The position numbers were made by a program, and so were the translations under genes. A stretch of 64,000 nucleotides of DNA from Bacillota bacterium (GTDB taxonomy: Bacteria > Bacillota > Clostridia > Clostridiales > Caloramatoraceae). The stretch spans positions 9,535 to 73,534 of the forward strand of contig JAEWEN010000066.1 of assembly GCA_023389275.1 (NCBI GenBank). The letters run 5' to 3'. This document shows positions 52,960 to 61,361 of this stretch, piece by piece. Numbering within the stretch: the first letter of the stretch is position 1; every line of letters starts with the position of its first letter. Below the pieces are notes generated by a model. That model searched no databases, was not told where the DNA came from, and worked only from the letters and a program-made list of their open reading frames with translations.

Positions 52960-52991
52960 AAAATGCATCCTAATTTAGGATGCATTTTTTC
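52958..52991. terminator. Bidirectional terminator after the TPR gene
   Basis: AAAAAATGCATCCTAA and TTAGGATGCATTTTTT form a near-perfect hairpin that serves both convergent genes. Confidence 0.85.
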
Positions 52992-52995
52992 TACT

Positions 52996-53973
52996 TTATT
53001 TCCCAGGAAATGATATATTTTTTATTTCGTTGTATGAAGGGACATTATGTAACATATTTGCTGATTTAACACCTTTTATTATAGCTTTCTCTAAACATTT
53101 TCTAGCTAAAACTCCTATAAGATTAATATCTGCATTAATATTTCCAGTTGATAATGTAAATATAGTATCTCCATCAAACATAGTATGACAAGGAAATATG
53201 CTTCTAGCATATGCGTTATGTGACATAGAAGATATTTTTTTACATTGTGCTTTAGTTAAATTAGCATTAGTTGCTACACATGCTATAGTTGTATTTCCCT
53301 TAAATGTGTTTTCAAGATTAAAACTGTTAATCATAATTTCCTCAGTATTTAAAATTTTTGAATCTTTAACAGGACCTGCAATAACTTCTCCTGTTTCAGG
53401 ACAAACTATATCTCCCATAGCATTAACTACAACACAAGCACCAACTTCAAGACCATTAAGATTTATTGCATAACTTCCAAAGCCACCTTTCATACATGAG
53501 ATAGGACCAAGAATTTTTCCAACAGTTGCACCACATCCTGCTCCTATATTTCCTTGAATATTATCATTATAGTTTTCAGAGTTTAAACATGCACTGTATC
53601 CCATTTCAAGATTTGGTCTTATATTTGATTTACCTATTTCAAGGTCAAATATAACAGCTCCAGAAACAATTGGGACAACTGAAGAGCCTACCTTAAACCC
53701 AATATTTTTTTCTTCAAGATATTTCATAACGCCACTACAACTGTCAAGCCCATATGCACTTCCACCTGAAAGCACAACGCTATGAACTTTTTCTATCATT
53801 TCACAAGGGTCTAAAAGATCTGTTTCACGGGTACCAGGTGCACCACCTCTAACATCTACTCCACATACTGCTCCTTGTTTAGCAAGTATAACTGTACACC
53901 CTGTAGCAGCAGTTGTATCTTCATAGTGACCTAGATTTATTCCACTTATATTACAAAAATTTATCTCTTTCAT
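52996..53973 (-). CDS. P1 family peptidase (S58, DmpA/NylC-like N-terminal nucleophile hydrolase)
   Basis: A 325-residue protein with family landmarks GCTVILAKQGAVCGVDVRGGAPGTRE, LSGGSAYGLD and GNIGAGCGATVGK. Members self-cleave into two chains and act as aminopeptidases or amide hydrolases. The likely processing site and nucleophile is the threonine in PCHTMFDGDTIF, where DmpA has Ser and NylC has Thr. No signal peptide, so it is cytosolic. Its substrate is unknown. Confidence 0.87.
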   Translation of the reverse strand: MKEINFCNISGINLGHYEDTTAATGCTVILAKQGAVCGVDVRGGAPGTRETDLLDPCEMIEKVHSVVLSGGSAYGLDSCSGVMKYLEEKNIGFKVGSSVVPIVSGAVIFDLEIGKSNIRPNLEMGYSACLNSENYNDNIQGNIGAGCGATVGKILGPISCMKGGFGSYAINLNGLEVGACVVVNAMGDIVCPETGEVIAGPVKDSKILNTEEIMINSFNLENTFKGNTTIACVATNANLTKAQCKKISSMSHNAYARSIFPCHTMFDGDTIFTLSTGNINADINLIGVLARKCLEKAIIKGVKSANMLHNVPSYNEIKNISFPGK

Positions 53974-53993
53974 AAGTTATCCTCCAATATATA

Positions 53994-54022
53994 AATAAAA
54001 AGCCTAAGAAAACTTAGGCTCT
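53994..54022 (-). terminator. Terminator after the PanT-like gene (minus strand)
   Basis: On the minus strand AGCCTAAG and CTTAGGCT pair around TTTT, followed by TTTTATTTAT. Confidence 0.8.
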
Positions 54023-54027
54023 TGAAA

Positions 54028-54609
54028 TTACCTTTTTAATTTTTTTATTGCAATAACAACAGGAATGGTTACAAGGGTAGAGATAATTATCTCAGGTATA
54101 CCATTTGTTGTACCAATTCCAGCTAATACACCTGCTATAGCAGTACTTGAAACCTCAAATGCAGAGGCTAATCTTTCACCATAAAGTATGTATGCAAAAT
54201 ACAATACTAAAAAAGTATTTGTAAATGTTCCAATAGCTGCAGAAAATCCTATTCCAATTTTATTAAATTTTTTTGATATTAAAAGGTAAGTATAATATGA
54301 GGTTATACCTATTAATATTCTAGGCAAAAGTGCAATAATTGGATTTAGAAAAATAAATGATACTACAGTAGGCGTAGTTACTGCTTGATACATACTAAAT
54401 AAGCCAAAAATAAGTCCTACAATAGCTCCTACAATAGGACCTTCTAGTATAGCGGCTATTATTACAGGTATGTGCATAATAGTAGCATTTACAGGAGGTA
54501 TTTTTATAAAACCTAATCCTGTAAGGCCTAAAAAAATAGAAATAGATGAAAACATAGCTGAAATAACTAGTTTTCTAGTTGAAAAATGTGTTTTGCTTAA
54601 ACTTTGCAT
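54028..54609 (-). CDS. ECF transporter substrate-binding (S) component, PanT-like
   Basis: A 193-residue membrane protein with about six helices. The segment GLTGLGFIKIPPVNATIMHIPVIIAAILEGPIVGAIVGLIFG is typical of S components of the pantothenate (PanT) type. It would bind a vitamin precursor and work with the EcfA-EcfA'-EcfT energising module encoded elsewhere. Strong GGAGGAG ribosome site. No riboswitch is visible in front of it. Confidence 0.82.
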   Translation of the reverse strand: MQSLSKTHFSTRKLVISAMFSSISIFLGLTGLGFIKIPPVNATIMHIPVIIAAILEGPIVGAIVGLIFGLFSMYQAVTTPTVVSFIFLNPIIALLPRILIGITSYYTYLLISKKFNKIGIGFSAAIGTFTNTFLVLYFAYILYGERLASAFEVSSTAIAGVLAGIGTTNGIPEIIISTLVTIPVVIAIKKLKR

Positions 54610-54725
54610 AAGCTCTCCTCCGTTCTTATTCCTTTTAGGATATAATTCGGATTTTTAAATTATAAAATCCTTTTGTTCAGTTTCAATAGAATACCGACAA
54701 AAATATTTTACCAAAAAAATGAAGT

Positions 54726-54757
54726 AAAGACTATCAAAAAATTGATAGTCTTTAAAA
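54726..54757 (-). terminator. Terminator after the glutaredoxin-like gene (minus strand)
   Basis: AAAGACTATCAA and TTGATAGTCTTT pair, followed on the minus strand by ACTTC; the T run is moderate. Confidence 0.7.
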
Positions 54758-54759
54758 TA

Positions 54760-54987
54760 TTAAAGATTTAAAGTGCTATCAATAGCAGCTTTATCAAATC
54801 CTACAATTATTTTTCCATCTATATTAACAACTGGTACACCAGATTGACCAGATAGTTCTAGCATTTCATTTCTTTCTTTTATATCATCGGCAACATTTAC
54901 ATCAATAAAGTCAATGTTTTTTGATTGAAGATATGATTTTACCTTAGTACACCAAGGACATGTTGGTGTTGAATAAATTTTTATCAT
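54760..54987 (-). CDS. Glutaredoxin/NrdH-like redoxin
   Basis: A 75-residue thioredoxin-fold protein with the active site TPTCPWCTKVK, cis-Pro region SGQSGVPVVNIDGK and GFDKAAID. It is encoded 2 bp after a thioredoxin-reductase-like gene, so the reductase is probably its electron donor. The pair resembles the C. pasteurianum Cp34/Cp9 system, which feeds peroxiredoxin. CPWC redoxins of this size also serve ribonucleotide reductase, but no nrd gene is near. Confidence 0.88.
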   Translation of the reverse strand: MIKIYSTPTCPWCTKVKSYLQSKNIDFIDVNVADDIKERNEMLELSGQSGVPVVNIDGKIIVGFDKAAIDSTLNL

Positions 54988-54989
54988 AA

Positions 54990-55928
54990 TTAATTCCTCC
55001 TTAAGTTTAGAATGTATTTTTCTGCCATTAAAGATGCTATAGTTCCGTCGGATACCGCAGTAGTTAATTGTCTAAATTCTTTTTTTCTAACATCTCCTGC
55101 TGCAAAAACACCTTTTACATTTGTAGAAGTAGTTTCATCAGAGTTAATATAACCATTATCAGTTAATTCTATGTCATTTTTAAAAAGTTCTGTTTTAGGA
55201 ACCATTCCAACATAAGCAAATACTCCATCAACGCTGTACTGATACTCTTCATTAGATTTATTATTTTTAAGTATAATACCTTTAAACTCAGTATCTCCCA
55301 AAGCTGATACAGCTTCAGTATTGTAAAGAATATTTATTTTTTCATTTTTTAAAGCATCTTCAACAATAGATTTTTCAGCTTTAAAAGAATCTCTTCTATG
55401 GATTAAAGTTATTTTTGAAGCATATTTTGAAAGATAAATTGATGCTTCAACAGCAGAGTTTCCTCCACCTACTACTAAAACATGTTTGCCTTTATACATT
55501 TCTCCATCACAAAGCTCACAGTAGTGAATTCCTTTTCCGTGAAACTTTTCTTCTTCAGGAACTGGAAGAGGCTTGTATTTTGCTCCAGTTGCTATAATAA
55601 CAGTAGTTGGTTTGTATATTTTTCCGGAGGTTTCTATAATTTTTTCTTTATCTGTAAGTTTTACAGATACAATAGGGTCGTATTCATCAATTACTGCTCC
55701 TGATTTTATTGCTTGTTCTGTCATTTTTTGTGCAAGTTCAGTACCACTTATAGCATTAAATCCAGGATAGTTTTCAACAAGATATGTACCTGTTATTTGT
55801 CCACCAACAATTTCATTTTCAAGAATTAAAGTGTCAAGTCGACTTCTTCCAGCATAAATTCCAGCTGTTAAACCAGAAGGCCCAGAACCTATAATTATAA
55901 GGTCTTTATTTATAGTTTCCTTAGACAT
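54990..55928 (-). CDS. trxB: Thioredoxin reductase-like flavoprotein with CELC active site
   Basis: A 312-residue two-domain FAD protein: FAD motif GSGPSGLTAGIYAGR at the N-terminus, nucleotide motif VVGGGNSAVEA and HRRDSFKAEK (normally HRRxxxR, here Lys at the last place), and GVFAAGDVR. The redox pair is CELC where most TrxR have CATC. Electron donor NADPH is likely given the intact GGGNSA, but specificity could differ. Followed 2 bp later by a CPWC redoxin, its probable partner. Confidence 0.88.
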   Translation of the reverse strand: MSKETINKDLIIIGSGPSGLTAGIYAGRSRLDTLILENEIVGGQITGTYLVENYPGFNAISGTELAQKMTEQAIKSGAVIDEYDPIVSVKLTDKEKIIETSGKIYKPTTVIIATGAKYKPLPVPEEEKFHGKGIHYCELCDGEMYKGKHVLVVGGGNSAVEASIYLSKYASKITLIHRRDSFKAEKSIVEDALKNEKINILYNTEAVSALGDTEFKGIILKNNKSNEEYQYSVDGVFAYVGMVPKTELFKNDIELTDNGYINSDETTSTNVKGVFAAGDVRKKEFRQLTTAVSDGTIASLMAEKYILNLRRN

Positions 55929-55994
55929 AAACTCACCTTCTTTCTTAAATAATATTTTACTAATAGTATTTAATATATATATAAAAACTATTCA

Positions 55995-56029
55995 TAAAAA
56001 AATAGACCTTAAAAAAGGTCTATTTTTTT
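55995..56029. terminator. Terminator between the GHL10 gene and trxB region
   Basis: AAAAAATAGACCTT and AAGGTCTATTTTTT pair around AAAA. On the minus strand it follows the GHL10 gene; it is symmetric enough to act both ways. Confidence 0.8.
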
Positions 56030-57633
56030 ATGAATTTTTTAATTACTTTTCCATTTGAGTCTATACCTTCAACTAAGTAGTAGTAGGTTTTTTTAAGATC
56101 TACTGAATTATCTTTATAGCTTAAATATGTGCTATTATTTTTTCTTTTAAAAGTAGTTATTAAATCTTTATCTAAAGTACTTTCAGGATCTATTAAAGAA
56201 GTAGATCTATAAATTTTGTAGTTTACACAAGTTTTATCACTATCAGTCCAAACTAACCTATTTCCAAGTCCTAATTTATAAAAGTTTAAATTAGAAATAG
56301 TATATTCAGGAGTAGTTTCAACTTCAGAATCTGATGTTTTAGATGTATAAAATTTAGAAACTAAGTTTGTTTTAAAATTCGCTACATTACTATTTAAATC
56401 ACGTAAACTAAAAAATGAACTTCCCTTTACATTAGGATTTTTTCTATTATATTCTATTTGATTTAGAATCTCAGATGGATTTTTCCAATGTGCAGCTTCG
56501 TAGCTATTAGCCTGTCCATCTTTGTATTTGTAAACAGCATGTCCTATATAAAGGTTGCAATTTGTACCTTTTACAACATTTGCCCACCAATCAACTAAAA
56601 CTTTGTAAGGGGCTACGTTATTATCACAAGACCAATAAAGTTGAGGAGTAATATAATCTATCCATCCTTGTTTAACCCATTTTCTAGTGTCTGCAAATAT
56701 ATCATCATAACTAGACATTGAAGTTTTTGAAACAGCAGCTCCTTCTCCCTCGGAACTACCAGATGGATGTTTTGCATTATTTCCCCATATACCAAATGGA
56801 CTTATTCCAAATTTAACATTTGATTTTGACTTTTTAATTTCAGTATTTAGATTTTTTATTAATGTGTCAGTGTTATTTCTTCTCCAAGATTCAATTGATG
56901 AAAAGCCACTTCCGTACTTTTTATATGTAGCCATATCAGGGTTTGTTTGTTTAAATGAAGCACCATAAGGATAGAAGTAATCGTCAAATTGAACACCATC
57001 AATATCATATTTATTAACAACTTCCATAACAGTATCAATAATAAATTGTTGTACCTTAGGTTCTCCAGGGTTTAAATATAATTTTCCAGAGTCTAAAAAT
57101 ACAAGATCAGGATTTTTTCTTGCAAAATTATTACTACTTAAAGTTGAAAGAATTTGTTCTTTTGTTTTGCCAGTGTATGTAGATTCTGTTATAAGATAGG
57201 GATTAAACCAGGCATAATATTTCATTCCTCTTTTATGAGTTTCAGAAACCATATATGAAAGTGGATCAAATCCAGCCTCTGGAGCTTTTCCCTGTGTACC
57301 TGTTAGTCTATGTGACCAAGGGTTTAAATTAGATGGATAAAATGCATCGCCACGTGGTCTAATTTGAAAGGTAACAACATTCATGTTCATTTTATCAAAA
57401 GAATCTAAAACCTTATTGTATTGGGTTTTAAATTCACTAGCTTTTCCATTTGTTTGAGGAAAGTCTAGATTCCAAACTGTTGAAACCCAAGCAGATCTAA
57501 ATTCATTTGAACTAGCATAAACTACTTGCTGTGGTTTTAAGTTTTTAGAAAATAAGTAAACTGATGAAACAGAAAATAATGTTATTAACAAACATAAAAA
57601 ACATGAAAGTTTATTTTTAAATGTTTTAGTCAA
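56020..57633 (-). CDS. Secreted GHL10-type glycoside hydrolase (YngK-like)
   Basis: A 537-residue secreted protein with a signal peptide (about 1-40; KNKLSCFLCLLITLFSVSSVYLF). The catalytic (beta/alpha)8 domain begins at FRSAWVSTVWNLDFPQ and includes RPRGDAFYPS, YYAWFNPY and DGVQFDDYFYP, as in GHL10/YngK proteins. A fibronectin-like C-terminal module is likely from about residue 450. Such enzymes are thought to act on wall or exopolysaccharide glycans. The start is TTG 57633 behind AAAGGAGG. Confidence 0.87.
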   Translation of the reverse strand: MTKTFKNKLSCFLCLLITLFSVSSVYLFSKNLKPQQVVYASSNEFRSAWVSTVWNLDFPQTNGKASEFKTQYNKVLDSFDKMNMNVVTFQIRPRGDAFYPSNLNPWSHRLTGTQGKAPEAGFDPLSYMVSETHKRGMKYYAWFNPYLITESTYTGKTKEQILSTLSSNNFARKNPDLVFLDSGKLYLNPGEPKVQQFIIDTVMEVVNKYDIDGVQFDDYFYPYGASFKQTNPDMATYKKYGSGFSSIESWRRNNTDTLIKNLNTEIKKSKSNVKFGISPFGIWGNNAKHPSGSSEGEGAAVSKTSMSSYDDIFADTRKWVKQGWIDYITPQLYWSCDNNVAPYKVLVDWWANVVKGTNCNLYIGHAVYKYKDGQANSYEAAHWKNPSEILNQIEYNRKNPNVKGSSFFSLRDLNSNVANFKTNLVSKFYTSKTSDSEVETTPEYTISNLNFYKLGLGNRLVWTDSDKTCVNYKIYRSTSLIDPESTLDKDLITTFKRKNNSTYLSYKDNSVDLKKTYYYLVEGIDSNGKVIKKFIKK

Positions 57634-57810
57634 TTATATACCTCCTTTATATATTAATATACAAATTATACCATAAATTCATAAAAACATATAAATGTTT
57701 TGTGATTTACCATAAGTATCGACAAATATTAAATAATCTTAATTTAATGCAAAAACTATATTAAATTTAATTACATTTTTATGTTATTATAAAAGCTAAG
57801 GAGGGATTGT

Positions 57811-58098
57811 ATGTCAGGACAAAATATTTCGGTAATGATATTAATAGGAGTTTTATGTGCACTTTTTATTATAAGAATAGTGAAAAATAGAAAAATATAT
57901 GATATTACTATACTTTTAATATTAATAATGTGTATTTTAGTAAGACTTCCTATAGGTCAGGCTATACCAAAACCTTTAATTGTTACTGTTTCTTTAGGAC
58001 TTGCTTTAGTTGCTGTTTTATTTTATTTAAAGGATAAAAATGATACTTTAAAAAAACAAATTGAGAAAAGTAAATCTCAAAATACTAATGATAATTAG
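57811..58098 (+). CDS. Small membrane protein of unknown function
   Basis: A 95-residue protein with three hydrophobic segments (VMILIGVLCALFIIRIV, ITILLILIMCILVRL, LIVTVSLGLALVAVLFYL) and a charged Lys/Asn-rich tail that is probably coiled. Good AAGGAGG ribosome site and own terminator support it as real. I do not recognise the family. Confidence 0.7.
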   Translation: MSGQNISVMILIGVLCALFIIRIVKNRKIYDITILLILIMCILVRLPIGQAIPKPLIVTVSLGLALVAVLFYLKDKNDTLKKQIEKSKSQNTNDN

Positions 58099-58125
58099 AA
58101 GCTAAAATTAATAGCTTCTTTTTTA
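58097..58125 (+). terminator. Terminator after the small membrane protein gene
   Basis: AGAAGCTA and TAGCTTCT pair around AAATTAA, followed by a T run. Confidence 0.8.
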
Positions 58126-58215
58126 TATAATTAAAACTATAAGTAGGAACAGAAAATTTATAAAATACATACTATATTTATAAAGGCATTTATAAGTAAT
58201 AGGTGGAGGAATTTT

Positions 58216-59295
58216 ATGAAAAACTGTACATCATATATGGCAGCTGCTAATACATGTGAAGGATTTGTTTCTTATTTTGATGATTTATTAAAATCAGGAG
58301 AAAGAATATTTATATTAAAAGGGGGACCAGGATGCGGAAAGTCTACCTTTATGAAAAAAGTAGCTAAAGAAATAGTGAATAAAGGATATAAGTTAGATTT
58401 AATTTATTGTTCTTCTGATAAGGATTCACTAGATGCTATTTTTATTCACGACATAAAAGTAATAATACTTGATGGTACAGCACCCCATGTAATTGATCCT
58501 AAGTATCCAGGTGTAGTTGATAGTATTGTAAATTTTGGTGAGTATTTTAATGAGTATAAGCTAAGGGAAAGTAAAAATAAAATAAAAGAAATAATTGATA
58601 AAAAAGCTGAAAAATATAAAGAATTATATTCTGTATTAAAAAGCGCTAAAATAATACATGATAAAATAGAAAAAGAATATTTAATAGGTATGAATTTTGA
58701 AAAGGCAAATCAAATATCAACATTTCTATCTAATGAAATCATAAAAGAAAATAAAGGTGTAGAAGGAAAAGAAATTCATAGATTTTCAGGTGCATTAACT
58801 CCACAAGGACAAGTAAGTTATTATGATGAATTAACATTTGATATTGAAAGCAGATATATAGTAAAAGGTAGAGCAGGCTCTGGAAAATCAACTTTAATGA
58901 ATAAAATAGCAACAAATGCTATTAATAATGGATATGAAGTTGAATTTTATCATTGTGGATTAGACCCTAAAAGTTTAGATATGGTTATTATAAGAGAATT
59001 ATCAGTAGCTATATTAGATGGCACATATCCTCATATAGTAGATCCTACAGGAAGTGATAAAGTTATTGATATGTTTGAAGAGTGTATTGATAAGGAAATT
59101 GTTAATGAAGAAGATGAAATACTTATATCAAAAAATAAAGAATATAAAGATGAAATAGAAAAAGCTAAAAATATATTTGATGAAATAAAAAATCTTCATG
59201 AAATATTAGAGAATATATATTCAAGTACTGTAGATTTTTCTAAAGTAGACGATGTATATAAGAAAATAGTCAATGAAATACTAAATATGAAATAG
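58216..59295 (+). CDS. PRK06851-like protein with two P-loop ATPase domains
   Basis: A 359-residue protein built of two similar halves. Each has a Walker A motif: GGPGCGKST (residues 36-44) and GRAGSGKST (218-226). After each comes a LIYCSSDKDSLDAI or EFYHCGLDPKSLDMV segment and ILDGTAPHVIDPKYPG or ILDGTYPHIVDPTGSD, which are clear internal repeats. A charged helical region separates them. Similar proteins occur across clostridia with no known function. No membrane segment. Monocistronic. Confidence 0.85.
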   Translation: MKNCTSYMAAANTCEGFVSYFDDLLKSGERIFILKGGPGCGKSTFMKKVAKEIVNKGYKLDLIYCSSDKDSLDAIFIHDIKVIILDGTAPHVIDPKYPGVVDSIVNFGEYFNEYKLRESKNKIKEIIDKKAEKYKELYSVLKSAKIIHDKIEKEYLIGMNFEKANQISTFLSNEIIKENKGVEGKEIHRFSGALTPQGQVSYYDELTFDIESRYIVKGRAGSGKSTLMNKIATNAINNGYEVEFYHCGLDPKSLDMVIIRELSVAILDGTYPHIVDPTGSDKVIDMFEECIDKEIVNEEDEILISKNKEYKDEIEKAKNIFDEIKNLHEILENIYSSTVDFSKVDDVYKKIVNEILNMK

Positions 59296-59299
59296 TTTA

Positions 59300-59338
59300 A
59301 AAACCTCTTTAAAGAAAATACATGCTTTAAAGGGGTTT
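59300..59338 (+). terminator. Hairpin after the double P-loop gene
   Basis: AAACCTCTTTAAAG and CTTTAAAGGGGTTT pair over a loop of about 10 nt; no strong T run, so termination may be partial. It borders the uvrB promoter. Confidence 0.55.
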
Positions 59339-59384
59339 AACAATTTTAAAGTAAATGATATAATTTTATAAGAACAAATGTTCT
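59336..59384 (+). promoter_or_regulatory. uvrBA promoter with SOS (LexA) box
   Basis: A weak -35 TTTAAC (59336-59341), 17-bp spacer and TATAAT (59359-59364) are followed by AGAACAAATGTTCT (59371-59384), which fits the Firmicute LexA consensus GAAC-N4-GTTC with symmetric ends. It sits at the start of transcription, where LexA would block uvrB. Confidence 0.8.
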
Positions 59385-59397
59385 TGAGGTGATTTTT

Positions 59398-61350
59398 ATG
59401 AATAAATTTGAAATAGTTTCTAAGTTTAAGCCTACAGGTGATCAACCTCAGGCTATAGATAAAATAGTAAAAGGTATAGAAAAAGGAAATAAAGCAGAAA
59501 TTCTTTTAGGTGTAACAGGCTCTGGAAAAACATTTACTATGGCTAATATTATAGAAAAGTGCCAAAAACCTGCACTAATACTAGCTCATAATAAAACATT
59601 AGCTGCTCAGTTATGTAGTGAGTTTAAAGAGTTTTTTCCTAACAATGCTGTAGAATATTTTGTAAGTTATTACGATTATTATCAGCCAGAGGCTTATGTT
59701 CCTCATACAGATACATATATAGAAAAAGATGCATCTATAAATGATGAAATTGATAAATTAAGACACTCTGCTACATCAGCTCTTTTAGAGAGAAAAGATG
59801 TTATAGTTGTAGCTAGTGTTTCTTGTATATATGGTCTTGGTAATCCTAATGAGTATAAAAGTCTTATGTTATCTTTAAGAGAGGGAATGGAAAAAGATAG
59901 AGGTGAGATTCTTAAAAGACTTGTAGATATACAATATGAAAGAAATGATATTAACTTTACAAGAGGAACATTTAGAGTAAGAGGAGATGTTGTTGAAATA
60001 TTTCCAGCCTCATCTTCTGATAAAGCTATTAGAGTAGAATTATTTGGAGATGAAATAGACAGAATATGTGAAATAGATGTTTTAACTGGAGAGGTTTTAG
60101 GTAGAAGAAGTCATATTGTAATATTTCCTGCATCTCACTATGCAGCATCTAAGGAGAAAATTGAAAATACAATAAAAATTATTGAACAGGAGCTTGAACA
60201 TAGATATAAAGAATTAGTAGAAGAAGATAAATTACTTGAAGCTCAAAGAATAAAACAAAGAACTAATTATGATATTGAAATGTTAAAAGAGGTTGGATAC
60301 TGTTCAGGAGTTGAAAACTATTCTAGATTATTTGATGGAAGAAGTGCTGGAGAGCCTCCATATACATTAATTGATTATTTCCCTGATGATTATTTACTAT
60401 TTATTGATGAGTCTCATGTAACTTTACCACAGGTAAAGGCTATGTATGGAGGAGACAAGTCAAGAAAAGATAATCTAATTGATTTTGGGTTTAGATTAAA
60501 AAGTGCATATGATAATAGACCTTTAACATTTGAAGAGTTTGAGAAGAAAATGGGGCAAACTATATTTGTTAGTGCAACTCCAGCTAAATATGAAATTGAA
60601 CATGCTGATGAAATAGCAGAGCAGGTTATAAGACCAACAGGTCTTTTAGATCCAGTAATTAAGGTAAAACCTATAAAAGGACAAATAGATGATTTAATAG
60701 GGGAAATTAGAAAAACTACTGAAAATGGATTTAGAACACTAGTTACAACACTAACTAAAAAAATGGCAGAGGATTTAACAGACTATTTAAAAGATATAAA
60801 TATAAAAGTTAAATATATGCACTCAGATATAGATACTATTGAAAGAATGAAAATAATTAAAGAGTTAAGACTAGGTGAAATTGACGTTTTAATAGGTATA
60901 AACCTTTTAAGAGAAGGTCTTGATATACCAGAGGTTGCTTTAGTTGCTATTTTAGATGCGGATAAAGAAGGATTTTTAAGGTCAGAAACTTCTCTTATAC
61001 AAACAGTTGGAAGAGCTGCGAGAAATTCTGAAAGTAAAGTTATTATGTATGCTGATACAGTTACAAGATCTATGAAAACAGCAATAGATGAAACAAAAAG
61101 AAGAAGAAAAATACAATCAGAATATAATGAAAAACATGGAATAGTACCTACTACAATTATAAAACCTATACATGATGTAATAGAAGTAAGTAAGGAAATA
61201 GATGAAGAGGATGTAAGCGCTATAGAAAATGATAACTTAGAGGAAGTTATCTCTATTTTAGAAAAAGAAATGATAAGTGCTGCTAAAGAATTAGATTTTG
61301 AAAAAGCTGCAAAGCTTCGTGATAAGATAAAGACACTTAAAGGTGAATAA
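59398..61350 (+). CDS. uvrB: Excinuclease ABC subunit B
   Basis: A 650-residue helicase-like subunit of nucleotide excision repair. Walker A GVTGSGKTFTMAN, the beta-hairpin SYYDYYQPEAYVP that inserts into DNA, DESHV, helicase motifs REGLDIPEVALV and QTVGRAARN, and the C-terminal UVR domain (KEMISAAKELDFEKAAKLRDKI) that binds UvrC are all present. ATG 59398 follows GAGGTGAT. Preceded by a LexA box and followed 11 bp later by uvrA, so both are SOS-induced. Confidence 0.97.
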   Translation: MNKFEIVSKFKPTGDQPQAIDKIVKGIEKGNKAEILLGVTGSGKTFTMANIIEKCQKPALILAHNKTLAAQLCSEFKEFFPNNAVEYFVSYYDYYQPEAYVPHTDTYIEKDASINDEIDKLRHSATSALLERKDVIVVASVSCIYGLGNPNEYKSLMLSLREGMEKDRGEILKRLVDIQYERNDINFTRGTFRVRGDVVEIFPASSSDKAIRVELFGDEIDRICEIDVLTGEVLGRRSHIVIFPASHYAASKEKIENTIKIIEQELEHRYKELVEEDKLLEAQRIKQRTNYDIEMLKEVGYCSGVENYSRLFDGRSAGEPPYTLIDYFPDDYLLFIDESHVTLPQVKAMYGGDKSRKDNLIDFGFRLKSAYDNRPLTFEEFEKKMGQTIFVSATPAKYEIEHADEIAEQVIRPTGLLDPVIKVKPIKGQIDDLIGEIRKTTENGFRTLVTTLTKKMAEDLTDYLKDINIKVKYMHSDIDTIERMKIIKELRLGEIDVLIGINLLREGLDIPEVALVAILDADKEGFLRSETSLIQTVGRAARNSESKVIMYADTVTRSMKTAIDETKRRRKIQSEYNEKHGIVPTTIIKPIHDVIEVSKEIDEEDVSAIENDNLEEVISILEKEMISAAKELDFEKAAKLRDKIKTLKGE

Positions 61351-61361
61351 TGAGGTGAAAA

